NCBI GenBank assembly: GCA_016748015.1
Contig: JAAOMT010000512.1
Location: 78,263 to 142,262 of the forward strand
Source of the DNA: Geosiphon pyriformis
Lineage: Eukaryota; Glomeromycota; Glomeromycetes; Archaeosporales; Geosiphonaceae
Direction of reading: 5' to 3'
Length of the DNA stretch: 64,000 nt
The translations under genes were made by a program, and so were the position numbers. The notes beneath the pieces are model-generated. The model had not been told where the DNA came from. It saw only the letters and a list, made by a program, of their open reading frames with translations, and made no database searches. Shown here one piece after another: positions 10,870 through 22,169 of the stretch (position 1 is its first letter; every line of letters starts with the position of its first letter).

Positions 10870-12031
10870 TGTTGTTGTCAATGATAATTATTGGTTCTAG
10901 ATCTCATGGAATCTTATCTGGTTGGACTAGTATTTTCTGTACTTCCAATTGTGAAATATTATTAGTAGATTCTGATACTATCTGGTGATATGGTTTCAGT
11001 CGATTATTATGTACTGCTTTGGCTAAGATTCTGTTGTCCAGTCTTAATTTGTAAGCTCTATTTTCTAGAATTTCTTCTATGTAAAATGGTCCATCCCATT
11101 TGGGATCGAATTTTCCACTCCATTGTTTTTCTGCTTTGGTATGATGTAGTAATACTTTGTCTCCAATCTTGAATTCAACTGGTTTGTCTGGTAGTTAACT
11201 ATCGTGTCTTTCTTTCTGTTTTTTTTGTGACTTTTGAATATTATCAGCTGTTTTTTTTCGTTTGTTTTCTAATGTTTCTATTAAGTTATATGTTCTTCTT
11301 AGCAATGTTTCTTGAAAATTTTCTTCTGTTATTGGTTCAGCTGAATATGTATTAATTTTTCTCTTTACTGGTAATGTTGCTGTTCTCCCATACACTAATT
11401 CAAATGGTGTTGCTTGTGTAGTATCTTGTTTCATTGTCTGATAAGCAAATAGTACTGATAGTATGAACAAATCCCAATTGTTCTGGTTTTCTTGGCTGAG
11501 CTTAGCTATTGCTTCACACAATGTTCTATTGAATCTTTCAACTAATCCATTGGTTTGTGGATGGTATGATAATAATAATGGTCTCTTAATTCCAAATCTT
11601 TGGCTCAATTCTGTTAATGTTTTGTTCACAAAATGAGTTCTTTGGTCTGATAATAATTCTTTTGGACATCTATGTTGACAAATTAAATCTTGATGAATAA
11701 ATTTGGCAACGGATTCTGCATCTGCTCTTTGAATTGCTTTTGCTTCTGGCTATTTTGTAAGGTAGTCCATGGCTACTACTATATATCTGTTGCCTCTGCT
11801 GGTAATTGTCAATGGTCTGACTAAATTGATTCCAATGCAGTCAAATGGTTGTCCCACTTTGATTGGTCTTAATAGTTCACTGGGTCTTGTTTCTCTTTTT
11901 TGCTGACAAGCATCACAATTTTGAACATATTGAATGATGTCTGGGTATATTGATGGCCAATAGTATCTCTTTCTGGTTCTTTCCATGGTTGCTTCTTTGT
12001 GAAAATGTCCTGCTGTTGGATTTGAGTACAT
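10870..12031 (-). pseudogene. Integrase of X1
   Basis: The N-terminal HHCC zinc finger is intact (GHFHKE then CDACQQK). In the catalytic core the first Asp is Asn (GINLVRPL; X2 keeps GIDLVRPL). The second acidic pair is LSDQRTHF and GLVERFN, 35 residues apart, the expected D-x35-E. The C-terminal region has a GPY/F-like block (KWDGPFYIEEILENRAYKLR). No chromodomain is visible. Stops occur at about 11749, around 11630 and 11193. Confidence 0.85.
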
Positions 12032-12149
12032 GTTAAATAATATGGTCTCTTTTTTTGGCTCTGTAATTACTCTGGTTGGTTGATTTGGATCCCTTCTATT
12101 TTTCCAATAAAGTATATTTTGGTGAGTAATAAAATATTTTGATTGTTGT

Positions 12150-12840
12150 TTGATACTCTTTCATTCCATTTGAGATAAATTCTCCTTGAACTGTTGAGTG
12201 GTTATATAATGTTAAAGTTGTTAATATTTTTGTATGTTCATCTTTTGTTGTATTTTTCGTTGGTATTGTTCTGGTTTTTGTTATATTTTTGGGTTTTGAA
12301 ATGTTTTTAGATTTGTTTTATTCGTGACAAACTATTAACATTTCCATTGTTTTTTCTTTTCTTATAGTGTATAGTATAAGTATATCATGAGAGTGCCATT
12401 TTCTATTTGGATTGGTAGTCATCATCACATTCTTGCTTTTGAAGTGATGTTAATCTTTTATGATCTATGTATATATCAAATTTTTAGCTCAAGTATTCGT
12501 TCCACTTCATAACTGCCCAATAGATTGCTAAGTGTTCTTGTTCTGGTGTTCCATAGTTCTTTTCAGCTGGTGTTAGACTTTGGCTGGTATATGCTACTGG
12601 ATGTTCTCTGCCGTCTGGTTCTCTTTGAAATAGTACTGCTCCCAATGCTTGGCTGGATGCATCGGTGGTAATGATGAATAGTTTGCTGTGATCTGGATAG
12701 ATCAGTACTGGAGCTTGGATGAGCTTTCTTTTTAGAATATCAAAAGCTTTTTGTTGACTTTTTGTCTATTTATATTTTGTATTTTTGTTTTACAATTGGT
12801 TAAGTGGCTGTGCTTTTTTGGATAAGTTCTTGATAAAACA
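12150..12840 (-). pseudogene. RNase H domain of X1 (multiply broken)
   Basis: The stretch after RT matches RNase H of D and X2. Recognisable segments include AKHWEQYYFKE-like residues, EHPVAY and a HLAIYWAV helix, but frames change several times and stops are frequent, so no ORF longer than 60 codons survives. It would degrade the RNA strand of the RNA/DNA hybrid. Confidence 0.6.
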
Positions 12841-13660
12841 TCAATAGTAGCTGGTGAATCCCAAGAATGATTTCAGTTCTGTCATATTAGTCAGCACTGG
12901 AAAGTTCTTTACTATCTCTATTTTCTCTGGATCCGTTTTGATGCTGTCTTTGCTGACTATGTGTCCCAAGAATTTTAGTTCTGTCTTGTCAAAAAAGCAC
13001 TTTGTTGCATTTAACTTTAGTCCTGCTCTTCTTAGTCTTTCGAACACTTGTTGAAGATGATGAAGATGATCATCAAATGTTTTTGAGAATACATTGGTGT
13101 CATCCAAGTATACAACTACTGATTTCCACAATAAGCCAGTATAAACGATTTTCATTAGCTGTTGGAAAGTGGCTGGAGCATTGGTTAAGCCAAATGGCAT
13201 AACTTCAAACTCAAAGTTTCCCTCTCTTGTGGTGAATGGTGTTTTTTTTTTGTCGGCTGGATCCATGGCTACTTGCCAGTAACCACTATCTAAGTCTAAT
13301 GTTGAGAACCATTTGTTTCCACCAAAAGCATCGAATAGTTCTTGTATCTGTGGAGTTGGATAGCTGTTTTCATGAGTTATACTATTTAGTTTCCTGTTGT
13401 CCACACAAAATCAGATCTTTCTATTCTTCTTCTGGACAAGTACTACTGATGATGACCATAGGCTTATTGATAGCTGAATTAACCTATTGTCAAGCATTTG
13501 GTTAATCTCTTGACAGATGATTCTATGGCTGGCTAGTGGTACTCTGTATGCTTGCTGTTTGATTGGCATTACATCTCCAATCTTGATTTGATGTTGGATG
13601 ATATCAGTTCTGCCAAATTCATTTTCACTGGCAAAGATGTCATTGAAATTATTGAGTAAT
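12841..13660 (-). pseudogene. Reverse transcriptase of X1
   Basis: The RT is well kept: VDNRKLNS, WFSTLDLDSGYWQVAMD, FEVMPFGLTNAPATFQQLM and an intact catalytic YLDD (VVVYLDDTNVFS). The frame is continuous with the upstream dUTPase frame, broken by TGA at 13408-13410 (from CGA) and ended by another TGA at 12838-12840. Two C-to-T changes therefore account for both interruptions. Confidence 0.9.
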
Positions 13661-14781
13661 ATCTTGAGCTGCATATGTTGTAGTGGATCTAGATTTCTCA
13701 TGTTTATTTGTTCTAATTGTTCTGGTTGGAGCAAATAACATTCATTTCGTCCATAGATTGTTTGTGATGTAATGTCAACATATCCACAAAGTTGTGGAAA
13801 GTCTGGAATGGGGTTTGGTGGTTGATCCTCTATTTCAGTGTTTAAGTATCCAATGGTGGTTCCGGCTGGTATTACTATAACATTTTCTGTGTTGTTGTAG
13901 ATGGGAATTTTGATGTGACTATAATCTTTGACTGATATGTGGAAATTGATGAGTCTAACCTCTCCTGATTCGCAAAGTGTTGGTTCTGCTTCAAAAATCT
14001 GATTTTGTTCTTTTTCCTTCCTTTCTATTGCTAGCATATACTGGCTATATGGTGGAATGGAAATAGCTTGACCGGTTGAGATAATTTCTCCTTGGCCAAC
14101 AATCTTTTCCTCTGCCATATTAACTGGTACATCTATTCTACCCATTGATCCAAATTCTTGTATTTCTCTTGTTGTTATCCCTAATTCCTCCTTTGTTCTC
14201 ACTAACACTAAGCTAGCTACTTTGACTAGTGGCAGGAATATTGCCTGTGCTATCTTTTCATTTGGCTCAATGGTATAAGCCTTTTCTGAGTCATTTTATA
14301 GCATGGCACTGATATTTCCTGTATATTCTGCATCCACTATTCCCCCTCTAATGTTAATCCTTTTTTTTGCTAAGCTACTTCTAGATGCTAGTAGAACCAT
14401 AGTTGTTGTTGGGATCTCTAAAGCTATTCTCAGATCAATGCATACTCTCGCGTTTGGTTCCAATTTAATGGCATTTTTTTCTGGATATCTTAGATCAAAT
14501 CCAGCATCAGTATCATGCACATGTTCTGGCATAATACCTTCGCCATTGTCACTATACCATTTCAACTCCTGTTCTTTGGAGAGATCTGGTAGGACAATGT
14601 ATTGTTCATAGTTAGGATTAGAGTTTGCATCGTTGACATTTTTGTTGCCACATTGTGTGGAACTGGAACTGGTGTTTTCATCATCATTGTTGTCAGAGTT
14701 TGAATTGGGATTGTAAACTAATTCCGATTCCGATGTACAGCTGTTGATTGGTTTCTCTTCTTCAGGGATTGTGTAGATCAT
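13661..14781 (-). pseudogene. dUTPase domain of X1 and linker to RT
   Basis: All five trimeric dUTPase motifs are present in order: HDTDAGFDLRYP (1), LASRSSLAKK (2), RGGIVDAEYTGNI with the catalytic Asp (3), KIAQAIFLPL (4) and IQEFGSMGRID (5; family consensus GFGSTG). A TAA at about 14293-14295 (from CAA) splits motifs 3 and 4. An acidic Asn/Ser-rich linker precedes motif 1, and a roughly 150-residue region of unknown fold (GQAISIPPYSQYMLAIERK onward) follows before RT. The domain should cleave dUTP and limit uracil in the cDNA. Confidence 0.9.
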
Positions 14782-15400
14782 ACATGGTGGTGAATTGTAA
14801 ATGAGGTCACATGGAATTAAACAGTGGTTACATAACCTGGTGTTTATTTTTTCTAAGCATTGCTCCTGTTCCTCCCTTGTGGGTGCTAATTCCTGGTAAT
14901 GTTCATGGAATTGCTCCAGATCTAGAAGATTTATGACTGGTTCTGGGTCCCAGTCAAGTTCTATGGGCTCTGGAGGATTGTTCTTGATTTTTCTGATCTC
15001 TTTGGGTGTTGTTTCTTTTATTTTGGTGATTGTTATTCTCCAAATTTTATTGTCGTCATGTGGACAACTGTCCAGTCACTGCATGGCTCTTCTCCAGGCT
15101 GCTTTTATTAGGGTTTCTTTCCTTACTCAGTCACTTATTAGAATCATGTATTGACATGACATATCACATGTTCTTCCATGTCTTGGAATGTCGTTCCACA
15201 TCCCTTCATCTAGCAGGGTCTCCCCACAAGCAAAACAAAGTTGGTTATCCCATTTTTTTTGTCTCTTTGGTCGTCCAAAGTGTTTGAGTAAGCATGGACA
15301 ACAGTAGAACTTTGTTGCAGTGTGGTATTCCTCATTGTTGCCACAGCATGCACCTATTGACGACAGTTTCTTGCCGCAATTGACGCATACAAGCCTTGGC
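14780..15400 (-). pseudogene. Cys-rich (CxxC) module of X1
   Basis: CxxC pairs in order: CVNCGKKL, CCPCLLKHFG, CFACGETL, then CDMSCQYM (C-x3-C), and after a helical stretch (AAWRRAMQ-LDSCPHDD) a second small cluster CNHCLIPC. The layout equals that of the family-2 elements, so this module predates the split of the two families. Two in-frame stops are present (near 15125 and 15080). I do not recognise the fold. Confidence 0.7.
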
Positions 15401-15699
15401 CATCGATAATTGGATTGTTGTAGAGTGTGGTGGGTGTAAGAATTATAAATAGTGACAGTTGGTGGCGTTCCTTTTTCCTTTTCTTTTCTTTTTCCCTTAG
15501 GTCCAAGTCAGATTGTTGGTTTCTTAAGTAAGTTCATTTGTTTGCTTTCCTTTCCTGTTGTCATCTCAAAAGAGTATTGGTGGTACCTCATTGTGCTCTT
15601 CATCAGCCCACGACACTTGGTAGACTTCCCAGATAGGTTTTGGTTTCTCTTCCTTGAAGTTGATTAGTGGTGCCATGGTGTTGGTAGCCTTGAAGTGGC

Positions 15700-16110
15700 T
15701 ACACATTGTTAGTACTCACATGTGTTGTCTGTTCTGGCTGAGTTGAAGCTCTTATGTATTCCAGTCCAGAGTGGTGTTCATCTTAGACAGCCAGTTATTA
15801 CCAACTAAAGCTTGGTATTGGGTGGCTTTTATGACGAGTACTTTGATTAGTACTATGATGCTATTAATTTTGATTAGTAAGTCATTGATTTTGCCAATTG
15901 GAGTCTTGGTTACTCCATCAGCCATGATGATTCTAGCACTAGCAGCTCAATCAACTCGGTGATCTAATTGATCCATGAGTTGTTATGTGATGATGCTGCC
16001 TGCTGAACCACTGTCAAGAATTAGTTTGATGGGATGGCCATCAATTTTCACATCAGTGTACATGGCGGTAATTGGCTTTTCTTCTAGTGTGGTTCCACTG
16101 AATAATGACA
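15700..16110 (-). pseudogene. Aspartic protease of X1
   Basis: The active site is intact: LILDSGSAGS, with Asp-Ser-Gly at 16007-16015. Upstream is KPITAMYTDVKIDG and downstream KTPIGKIND and YQALVGNNWL, the usual flap and C-terminal blocks of Ty3-type proteases. Stops follow the active site (about 15981 and 15946). It would cut the Gag-Pol polyprotein. Confidence 0.8.
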
Positions 16111-16689
16111 TGGTTGACGGTTTCTCGAGTTTGAATGAAAAAATGACATCCAGAGATTTGTCTTTCATGATTGTGGCAGGTGGAATGTTGCTGATAAGTA
16201 TTTGTTTAAGTTCTTGGTTGTTGGGTGTGGCATTTTCTGGAGTAACCAAGAGACTTAAATAGTTTTGGGAATTCGGGTTTTGGGTGGCGCCTGTACCCAA
16301 ATTCCGAGAATGGGGTCCTGAGCTTTGGTAAGAGAAGCTGGAGATCAATTAATGAACAACTATCGCCGATCTCCAATTTTGAGCAATTCTGGGTCTCGGG
16401 TTTCTTGATGTTATTATAGCTGAGTTTTGGAGTGATGTTTGAATTGATGGTTGAGACTGATAAATTATTTGGGGCTGTGGCTGATAAATTACTGGAGGCT
16501 GCTGTTGATAAATTGCTGGTGGCTGTGGTTAATAAACTGGAGGTTAATATACTAGTGGTTGATAGATTGGTTGCTGTGTTCTTGGCAGGTAAGTATTTTG
16601 ATATTGGTTTTGATCTTGATTTGAATAATAATTTGGAGTTTAGAACTGGCAATCAGGGTTTTTGTATTGATTTCCCAATCATTGATTGC

Positions 16690-18463
16690 TATAAGTATGG
16701 CAATTAACTCGAATATGGCCTTGTTTACCACAGTTGTGGCAGACACGCATTTTTGGTTGCCACAGCAGACTAGGTGCTGTTGAGGATGATAGATGTGATT
16801 GATTTTGGAAACAATTCACGTTTTCTGAATTATTGCATCATTGTGGTGGTTAATATATGGCGTGATTGTCAGCTAAGTATCCCTCTAATTTCTGATTAAT
16901 TGTTTCGCTGAATTGTTTTAATTTGGAATCCAATTTAGATGATCCATTCATTACTAGGTTTACTGCTTGAGTGTGGTTGGCTTTTAACTCAGCTGCTTCA
17001 AAATCTCTGGCATGTGTAACTGTGGTAGAGAGGTCAACTGGATGCATTGGGTGTACTCGCTAGAGGAGGTTACTGCGCAAACCTCTAATAAATTGGTTCA
17101 AAATCTGTGGCACTGTAAAATAGTCAGCTTGAATTGCTTGGATCTGGCACAGATTTCTATGGAAGCGTTCCAAATAAATAGTAATTGCTTCAGTATCTCC
17201 TTGTTTGATGGTGGTAAAGAGGTTGGCTAACTTGTTGATGCTCTTATTGTTGCTGAAATATCTTACAAATTCCATCTTGAAGTCATTGAAGGTTTGGGGT
17301 TTGACAACTAGACTTTGATACCATGCATCTGCAGTATTCTTTAGAAAGTATGGAATGGCTTGAAGTGCTTGGGCATTATTTCATCCGTTCGCAGTAATTG
17401 CTTTTTCTATGTCATTCAGCTATACTTGCACATCGTTTTTTTCACTGGTAAAGTTGTCAAGTTTTGCAATTGGTACATAGGCCATTGGATCTAAATTGGG
17501 TTGTTGTGGTGGCTGTTAAAGCAGTTGTTGTTGTACTGGTTGTTGATGTGGTAGTTGAAATGGCTGTTGTATGAGTTTGGCTACTGGATTAATTGGCAGT
17601 TGATTAATAATGATTACTGGAGGTAAGTTTTGCTGATTAATTAATTTGGGGTTTGGATTGTTCTACCTTTGATGATTCGGAGTTTTGATTTCTGAATTTT
17701 CTAGATTTAGATTTTGCTGAGCTTAAAGATTTGGGGTTTCAACTTCTAGGTTTTCAGTGATCAGGTTTTGGTAAGTAAATTCTTGATCTTCTGATTTTTT
17801 TTCCTTTTTTTCTTCAGATAGTTCTCACGGGGTAGCAGTTCCAAAGTCCAGTTAAGGTGGCGATGATCAAATTCCTGATGGAGTTGGTGATCACAATTTA
17901 AATCCCTCAAAATATTTGCCATATGGTTCTAATGGATCTGTTTTTCTTTGTTTACTTTGGAATGGAAATTGTCTGAATGTTGATATCACATTTGATGTGG
18001 ACACATTTGCTGATGTTATATTGATGGCGCTTTCTGGTGTGTAGTAATAGGATGAGACAGTTGGTGATTCAACTCTTGTTTTCTTCCAAGTGGATGATTG
18101 TATCTTTTTGGGTGTTACCACTGGTGTTTGTAGTTTTTCTTTGTCTTTACTGGCGTAAGTAATTGGATATCTTTGTTGGGTGTGATGTTCAATTTCTTTG
18201 TTGATCTCAGTAATGATGGAGGCAAAATTGTGATTTGTTGGCAGGTTGGTATTTTGAATTAATTCTTTGTAGAAAGTTTCCCTGGCTGATTCAGTATTCA
18301 CTGGTGTTCCTAACAAAGAGGAAATCTTTTTATTGACGTAGAAATTAAAGGCTGATTCGGCAAATATATGATTGTGGTTTAATTCCAAGTGTTGACAATA
18401 GTGTTGAAATAAGGATTTCGCAAATCCTAAATGGTTTGCTCCTATGTTTTCTGATTCTGCCAC
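16690..18463 (-). pseudogene. Gag of X1 with CCHC zinc knuckle
   Basis: The frame starts at GTG (18463-18461), which is ATG in X2, and runs 190 codons to a TGA at 17888-17890. It continues in the same frame through a Pro/Gln-rich linker and the Retrotrans_gag core (FVRYFSNNKSINKLANLF) to the zinc knuckle at 16700-16741, CHNCGKQGHIRVNC (C-x2-C-x4-H-x4-C, intact). Several other stops interrupt it. Gag would assemble the particle and bind genomic RNA. Confidence 0.85.
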
Positions 18464-18506
18464 TTTTGGTTTGGTGTTGTCAGTGCTGGTTCTTTGTAGG
18501 ATTATA

Positions 18507-18523
18507 CCTTACAAAAAGCACCA
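18507..18523 (-). other. Primer-binding site of X1
   Basis: Minus strand reads TGGTGCTTTTTGTAAGG, two bases from the LTR end. X2 has TGGTGCTTCCTGTAAAG at the same place (44393-44409). The 3' end of an elongator tRNA-Met (ending GCACCA in yeast) would pair with the first bases, but this is only a suggestion. Confidence 0.6.
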
Positions 18524-18525
18524 AA

Positions 18526-19378
18526 TGTTATAGTTGAATCTTTTGGGTCTCAAATCAACTAACAAACTTGTAACTTGGTGCTCAAAACTACTCATGTTGT
18601 TGATAATATCTTTAAATGGTTGGTATCTGAAGGTTTTCCAAATGAGTTCTTTGTATAATGGACAGAGATTCAATAGTTGTTTTATCCGTAGCTTTCCAGA
18701 CTTGCAAGTCTGTCAATTTTTTTCTTGGCTTGGTGGCCAGCAATCCTCTGGTAAGTAATCTGTATCTTCTGTACATGTCCTACTTTTTCGCAGGGGTCTT
18801 TTACCAGGCAATCTTTGATGTCAGTAATTAGTGCTTTCAATTAATTAGTTAGTGCACAATAACAAAATCACAGAAAATAAAGAAAATAAAGAAATCTAAA
18901 GAAATAAGCCAAGGCAATTTGCAGATTAGTATCCTGTCAATAGCCATGATCAAGAGCTATTGTTTCAGTGTAGTTAAGTATCAATTACTATCAACATGAA
19001 GTGTTGATAGTGGAGAGTGGATTGAGATATGAAATAATTATTTATTTGATGATTGGGTTTCTAGGCTAAGGATTCTGTGGTATTAATTCCATTTTTTCTG
19101 TTTCTAATACTACTGCTATATATACATATTTGAGATTCCTCAATTCCTTAATTTCTTGTGACAGGAATTCTGGAATTCCTGGAATCTTGCAATTCCTAAT
19201 GAGAAGAATTCTGGAATTCTGGAATCCTGTAATTTCTCATTGGGGAATTCTGAAATTCTTGGAATCCTGTAATTCTTCTGAGAAGAATCCTGAAATTTCA
19301 CATTTACTACATCTACCTCTGATTGGCTAATATCTACTGACTAATAATACTATATTTTTCTATATTCTATGAGTAACA
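18526..19378 (-). repeat. 5' LTR of X1 (853 bp)
   Basis: TGTTATAG to GAGTAACA. Carries the same CCAAT, 41-bp array (about 19158-19300), TATA box and hairpins as the 3' LTR. At four places one X1 LTR has CA where the other has TG (for example 9351-9352 against 18569-18570), the mark of an ancestral CpG deaminated on opposite strands. Confidence 0.95.
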
Positions 19379-19382
19379 ACGT

Positions 19383-19900
19383 GCTATATTAATGAATTAA
19401 AGAACAACAGAAAGTTTTTAACACTCTCAAAACAAAATTAACAACAGCTCTAATTCTTGCTTACCCAAACTTCAACAAACAGTTTCAACTAGCCACTAAT
19501 GTTTTACACACAGCATTTGGTACTATCCTATCACAATTAGATGAAAATGACCAGGAGCAAGTCATTGTTTATACTAGTAGAACACTTAAACCAACAGAAC
19601 TCAAAAATAGCTCAACTGAATTAAAAACTGCCACAGTCATTTGGGCTTTCAAACATTTTCAACAATACCTAAAAAATGAAAAAGAATTCAACATCATAAC
19701 TGACAATATTGGCTTCAAATAGCTCAATAAAAAAAAAATTGAACAAAATGCCAAACAGTCTTGATAGAATAATTTCTTAGCAGACTACAAATATATTGTA
19801 CATCATAAACCAAAAAAACTACACACCAATGTTAACAGCCTTTTAAGAATAAGACAAGAATAATACCAATCACAATTTCACCACAACTTACTAATTTACC
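19383..19900 (+). pseudogene. RNase H of element B
   Basis: Resumes the B pol frame after X1. It matches uninterrupted C (28970-29420): LTTALILAYPNFNKQFQLA, then ATNVLHTAFGTILSQ, where C has ATDASHIAFGAILSQ, so the first catalytic Asp became Asn. EQVIVYTSRTLKPTE and the LKTATVIWAFKHF helix follow, then ITDNIGFK. Several stops after 19720. Confidence 0.75.
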
Positions 19901-20149
19901 AACAAAACAATTAAACAACAATAAATTCCAAAAATTACAACAACATTAAAAACTATTTAGAGACTTTTACCATGTCAGAAAATTGGTTTCCAAGTAAAAA
20001 ACACCGATTACAATACCAATCAAAACAATATTTTATACACCACAACAAAATTTATTATAAAATTTGCAGAAATTTAAACCAACCACTTAAATTAGTACAA
20101 AAAAATGAAAAAAAAACAATTTTATATAACATCATACAGATCCTTCTTT

Positions 20150-21210
20150 AGCACACTTAAGAAGAGATAGAACAATTTAAAGAATCCTTAAACATTATTT
20201 TTTGGCCTCACATGCAAAAAAACAATCGACAATATATAGAATCCTGTAATAGTTGTCAAAGAAGAGAAGGAACTCACCCTACAGAACCTTTAAATCTAAT
20301 CAAAGTTGGACAACTTTTTAACAGAGTTGGAATTGATTTAGTCGGACCATTACTTATTACAACTCAAGGAAATTGTTATATTACAGTTGCAGTAGATTAT
20401 CTTACCAAATGGCCTGAAGTTAAAGCCATTCAAAAAGCAGATGCAAAATTAGTAGCAAATTTCATTTATAAAGACATTATTTGTAGACATGGATACCCAA
20501 TTAAACTTTTATCTGATCAAGGAACACATTTTGTAAACAACTTAATACAAAAAATTGTGAACAATTTAATATCAAAAACCTCTATTATTATCTTATTACC
20601 CCTAAACAAATGAATTTGTAGAATGTTTCAACAGAACATTGTGTGAATTTTTAGCCAAAGTTTCAACAGATTTTGAGCAGAAATGGGATATCTTTATTCC
20701 ATCAGTGTTATTAATATACAGAACATTAAAACAAGATATTATAAAACACATACTATTTGATCTTACTTATGAAAGAACAGCAACATTACCAATTAATTTC
20801 ACAGTAGAAACATACTCAATACAACCAATCAATGAAAAAAACTTTTAAGAAACACTTCAAAGAAGAGCCTACATTCTTCTTAATACATTAGAAGGAAAAA
20901 GACACATAGTAACCACTCATATTGAACACTTTCAAGTCTTACAAAAAGAAAGACATAACAACAAACTGCCACCAATTATTAATAAATTTAAAGTTAAAAA
21001 TAAAGTTCTCTTATACAGAATTAAGGCTAAAAAACAATGGAGTAGAAAATTTGAACATAAATAGGATAGACCATTTTATATTTACAAAATTCTAGGCAAT
21101 AGATTATACAAGTTAAAACTTAATGACAAAGTATTAGCAAAATTTGCACATGGAGATCAATTAAAATACTATCATTTCAGAAACAATCCTAAACTATTAA
21201 TTCCACAAAT
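20150..21210 (+). pseudogene. Integrase of element B
   Basis: The CC half of the zinc finger is kept (CNSCQRR). The core keeps the first Asp (RVGIDLVGPL) and the second (LSDQGTHF); a frameshift then separates the Glu block (FVECFNRTL-like, about 20610-20650). Intact pieces are 20212-20613 and 20639-20848. The C-terminal region (KVLLYRIKAKKQWSRKFEHK) continues past a TAG at about 21062. Confidence 0.8.
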
Positions 21211-21507
21211 TGGTATATATTCCCCTTTAATTAATCCTGAAAATATTTTCCGAGATTTAGAATCAATAATTATAATAGAACAACAACCAAACTTGAACAC
21301 TTAATTTAATATTTTTTACAATAATTCTTTTAAATACACAAAACATAAAACAAAAATAGTAAATAATTACAAGAAACATTCAAACCCAAAAACAAATAAA
21401 AACTCTATACCCAAAAATAATTTTCTTTATTCTTTTCAAATTTATTTATTAATTAGTATTTTGTCATGATTATTCCTTGAAATATTTAACAAATATTCCA
21501 AAAATTA

Positions 21508-22169
21508 ATGTTAGCCTTAAAAACACTTCTTGACTTATCCATAATGATTAATGGAAGTCAAATTAATTACACACAAAAAGAAACCACAACACCAGTAGTA
21601 AACAATTTCCAGAATTATCACTCTTATAGAAAAACAAAAGATTACTCTGAAAATTAATTACCAGAACTTTTAAAACAAGCACTAAAAAAAAATCTTTTAT
21701 TTGCTCCTATTAACATTTCACCAAATGCCACAATTCAACAAAAACTTTTACAATTTTTAATAAACAAAACAATAAACATACTCTTATACATAAATATTTT
21801 TATATTGAAAAAACACTCTATAAACGAAAACTGGAACTTGCAGCAACCAACATCACCTCTGAAGCTATACAAAAACAAATTCACAATGAATTCAAGACAG
21901 CAGCTGGACCAACAAATATCCACTACAAACTTAGAACAGCATTTAGACTCTATGATTTATTCAACACTTGTGAAAACATCTTACAAAATTCAATACTTCA
22001 TCCAATGAAGATTTAATATATTGAAAAGCTCACAAAACTGAAATTTCAACAATTTTCAGACCAAATCACTTCAATTATTTTGGACCACTATCTTGACATC
22101 ACAGATAGTGCTTGAACTTTGACAGAGCTCAGTCTTGAGGAGAAGATTATGTTATCAATAGAATTTTAG
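21508..22169 (+). pseudogene. Third ORF of element B, overlapping its 3' LTR
   Basis: Starts at ATG 21508 (MLALKTLLDLSIMINGSQ) and ends, with one frameshift near 21760 and stops at about 21655, 22014 and 22113, at a TAG inside the LTR (22167-22169). Its length, about 220 codons, equals that of the family-1 third ORF. The pattern of an aromatic helix followed by (Y)IEKLTKLKFQQF matches NQLEKITNAQFKEL in X2. No membrane segment. Function unknown. Confidence 0.65.

Larger units (their letters stand above)
9308..19378 (-). mobile_element. Complete Ty3-type retrotransposon X1 (family 1, 10,071 bp)
   Basis: Two LTRs of 854 and 853 bp bound an internal region carrying, on the minus strand, PBS, gag, CCHC knuckle, protease, Cys-rich module, dUTPase, RT, RNase H, integrase, a third ORF and a polypurine tract. 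The pol order RT-RNase H-integrase identifies Ty3/mdg4 (Metaviridae-like). Gag and protease share one frame, so the ancestor probably had a single Gag-Pol ORF. Stops are scattered but the RT-dUTPase frame is continuous for about 1.9 kb apart from C-to-T nonsense changes. X1 interrupts element B. Confidence 0.95.
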
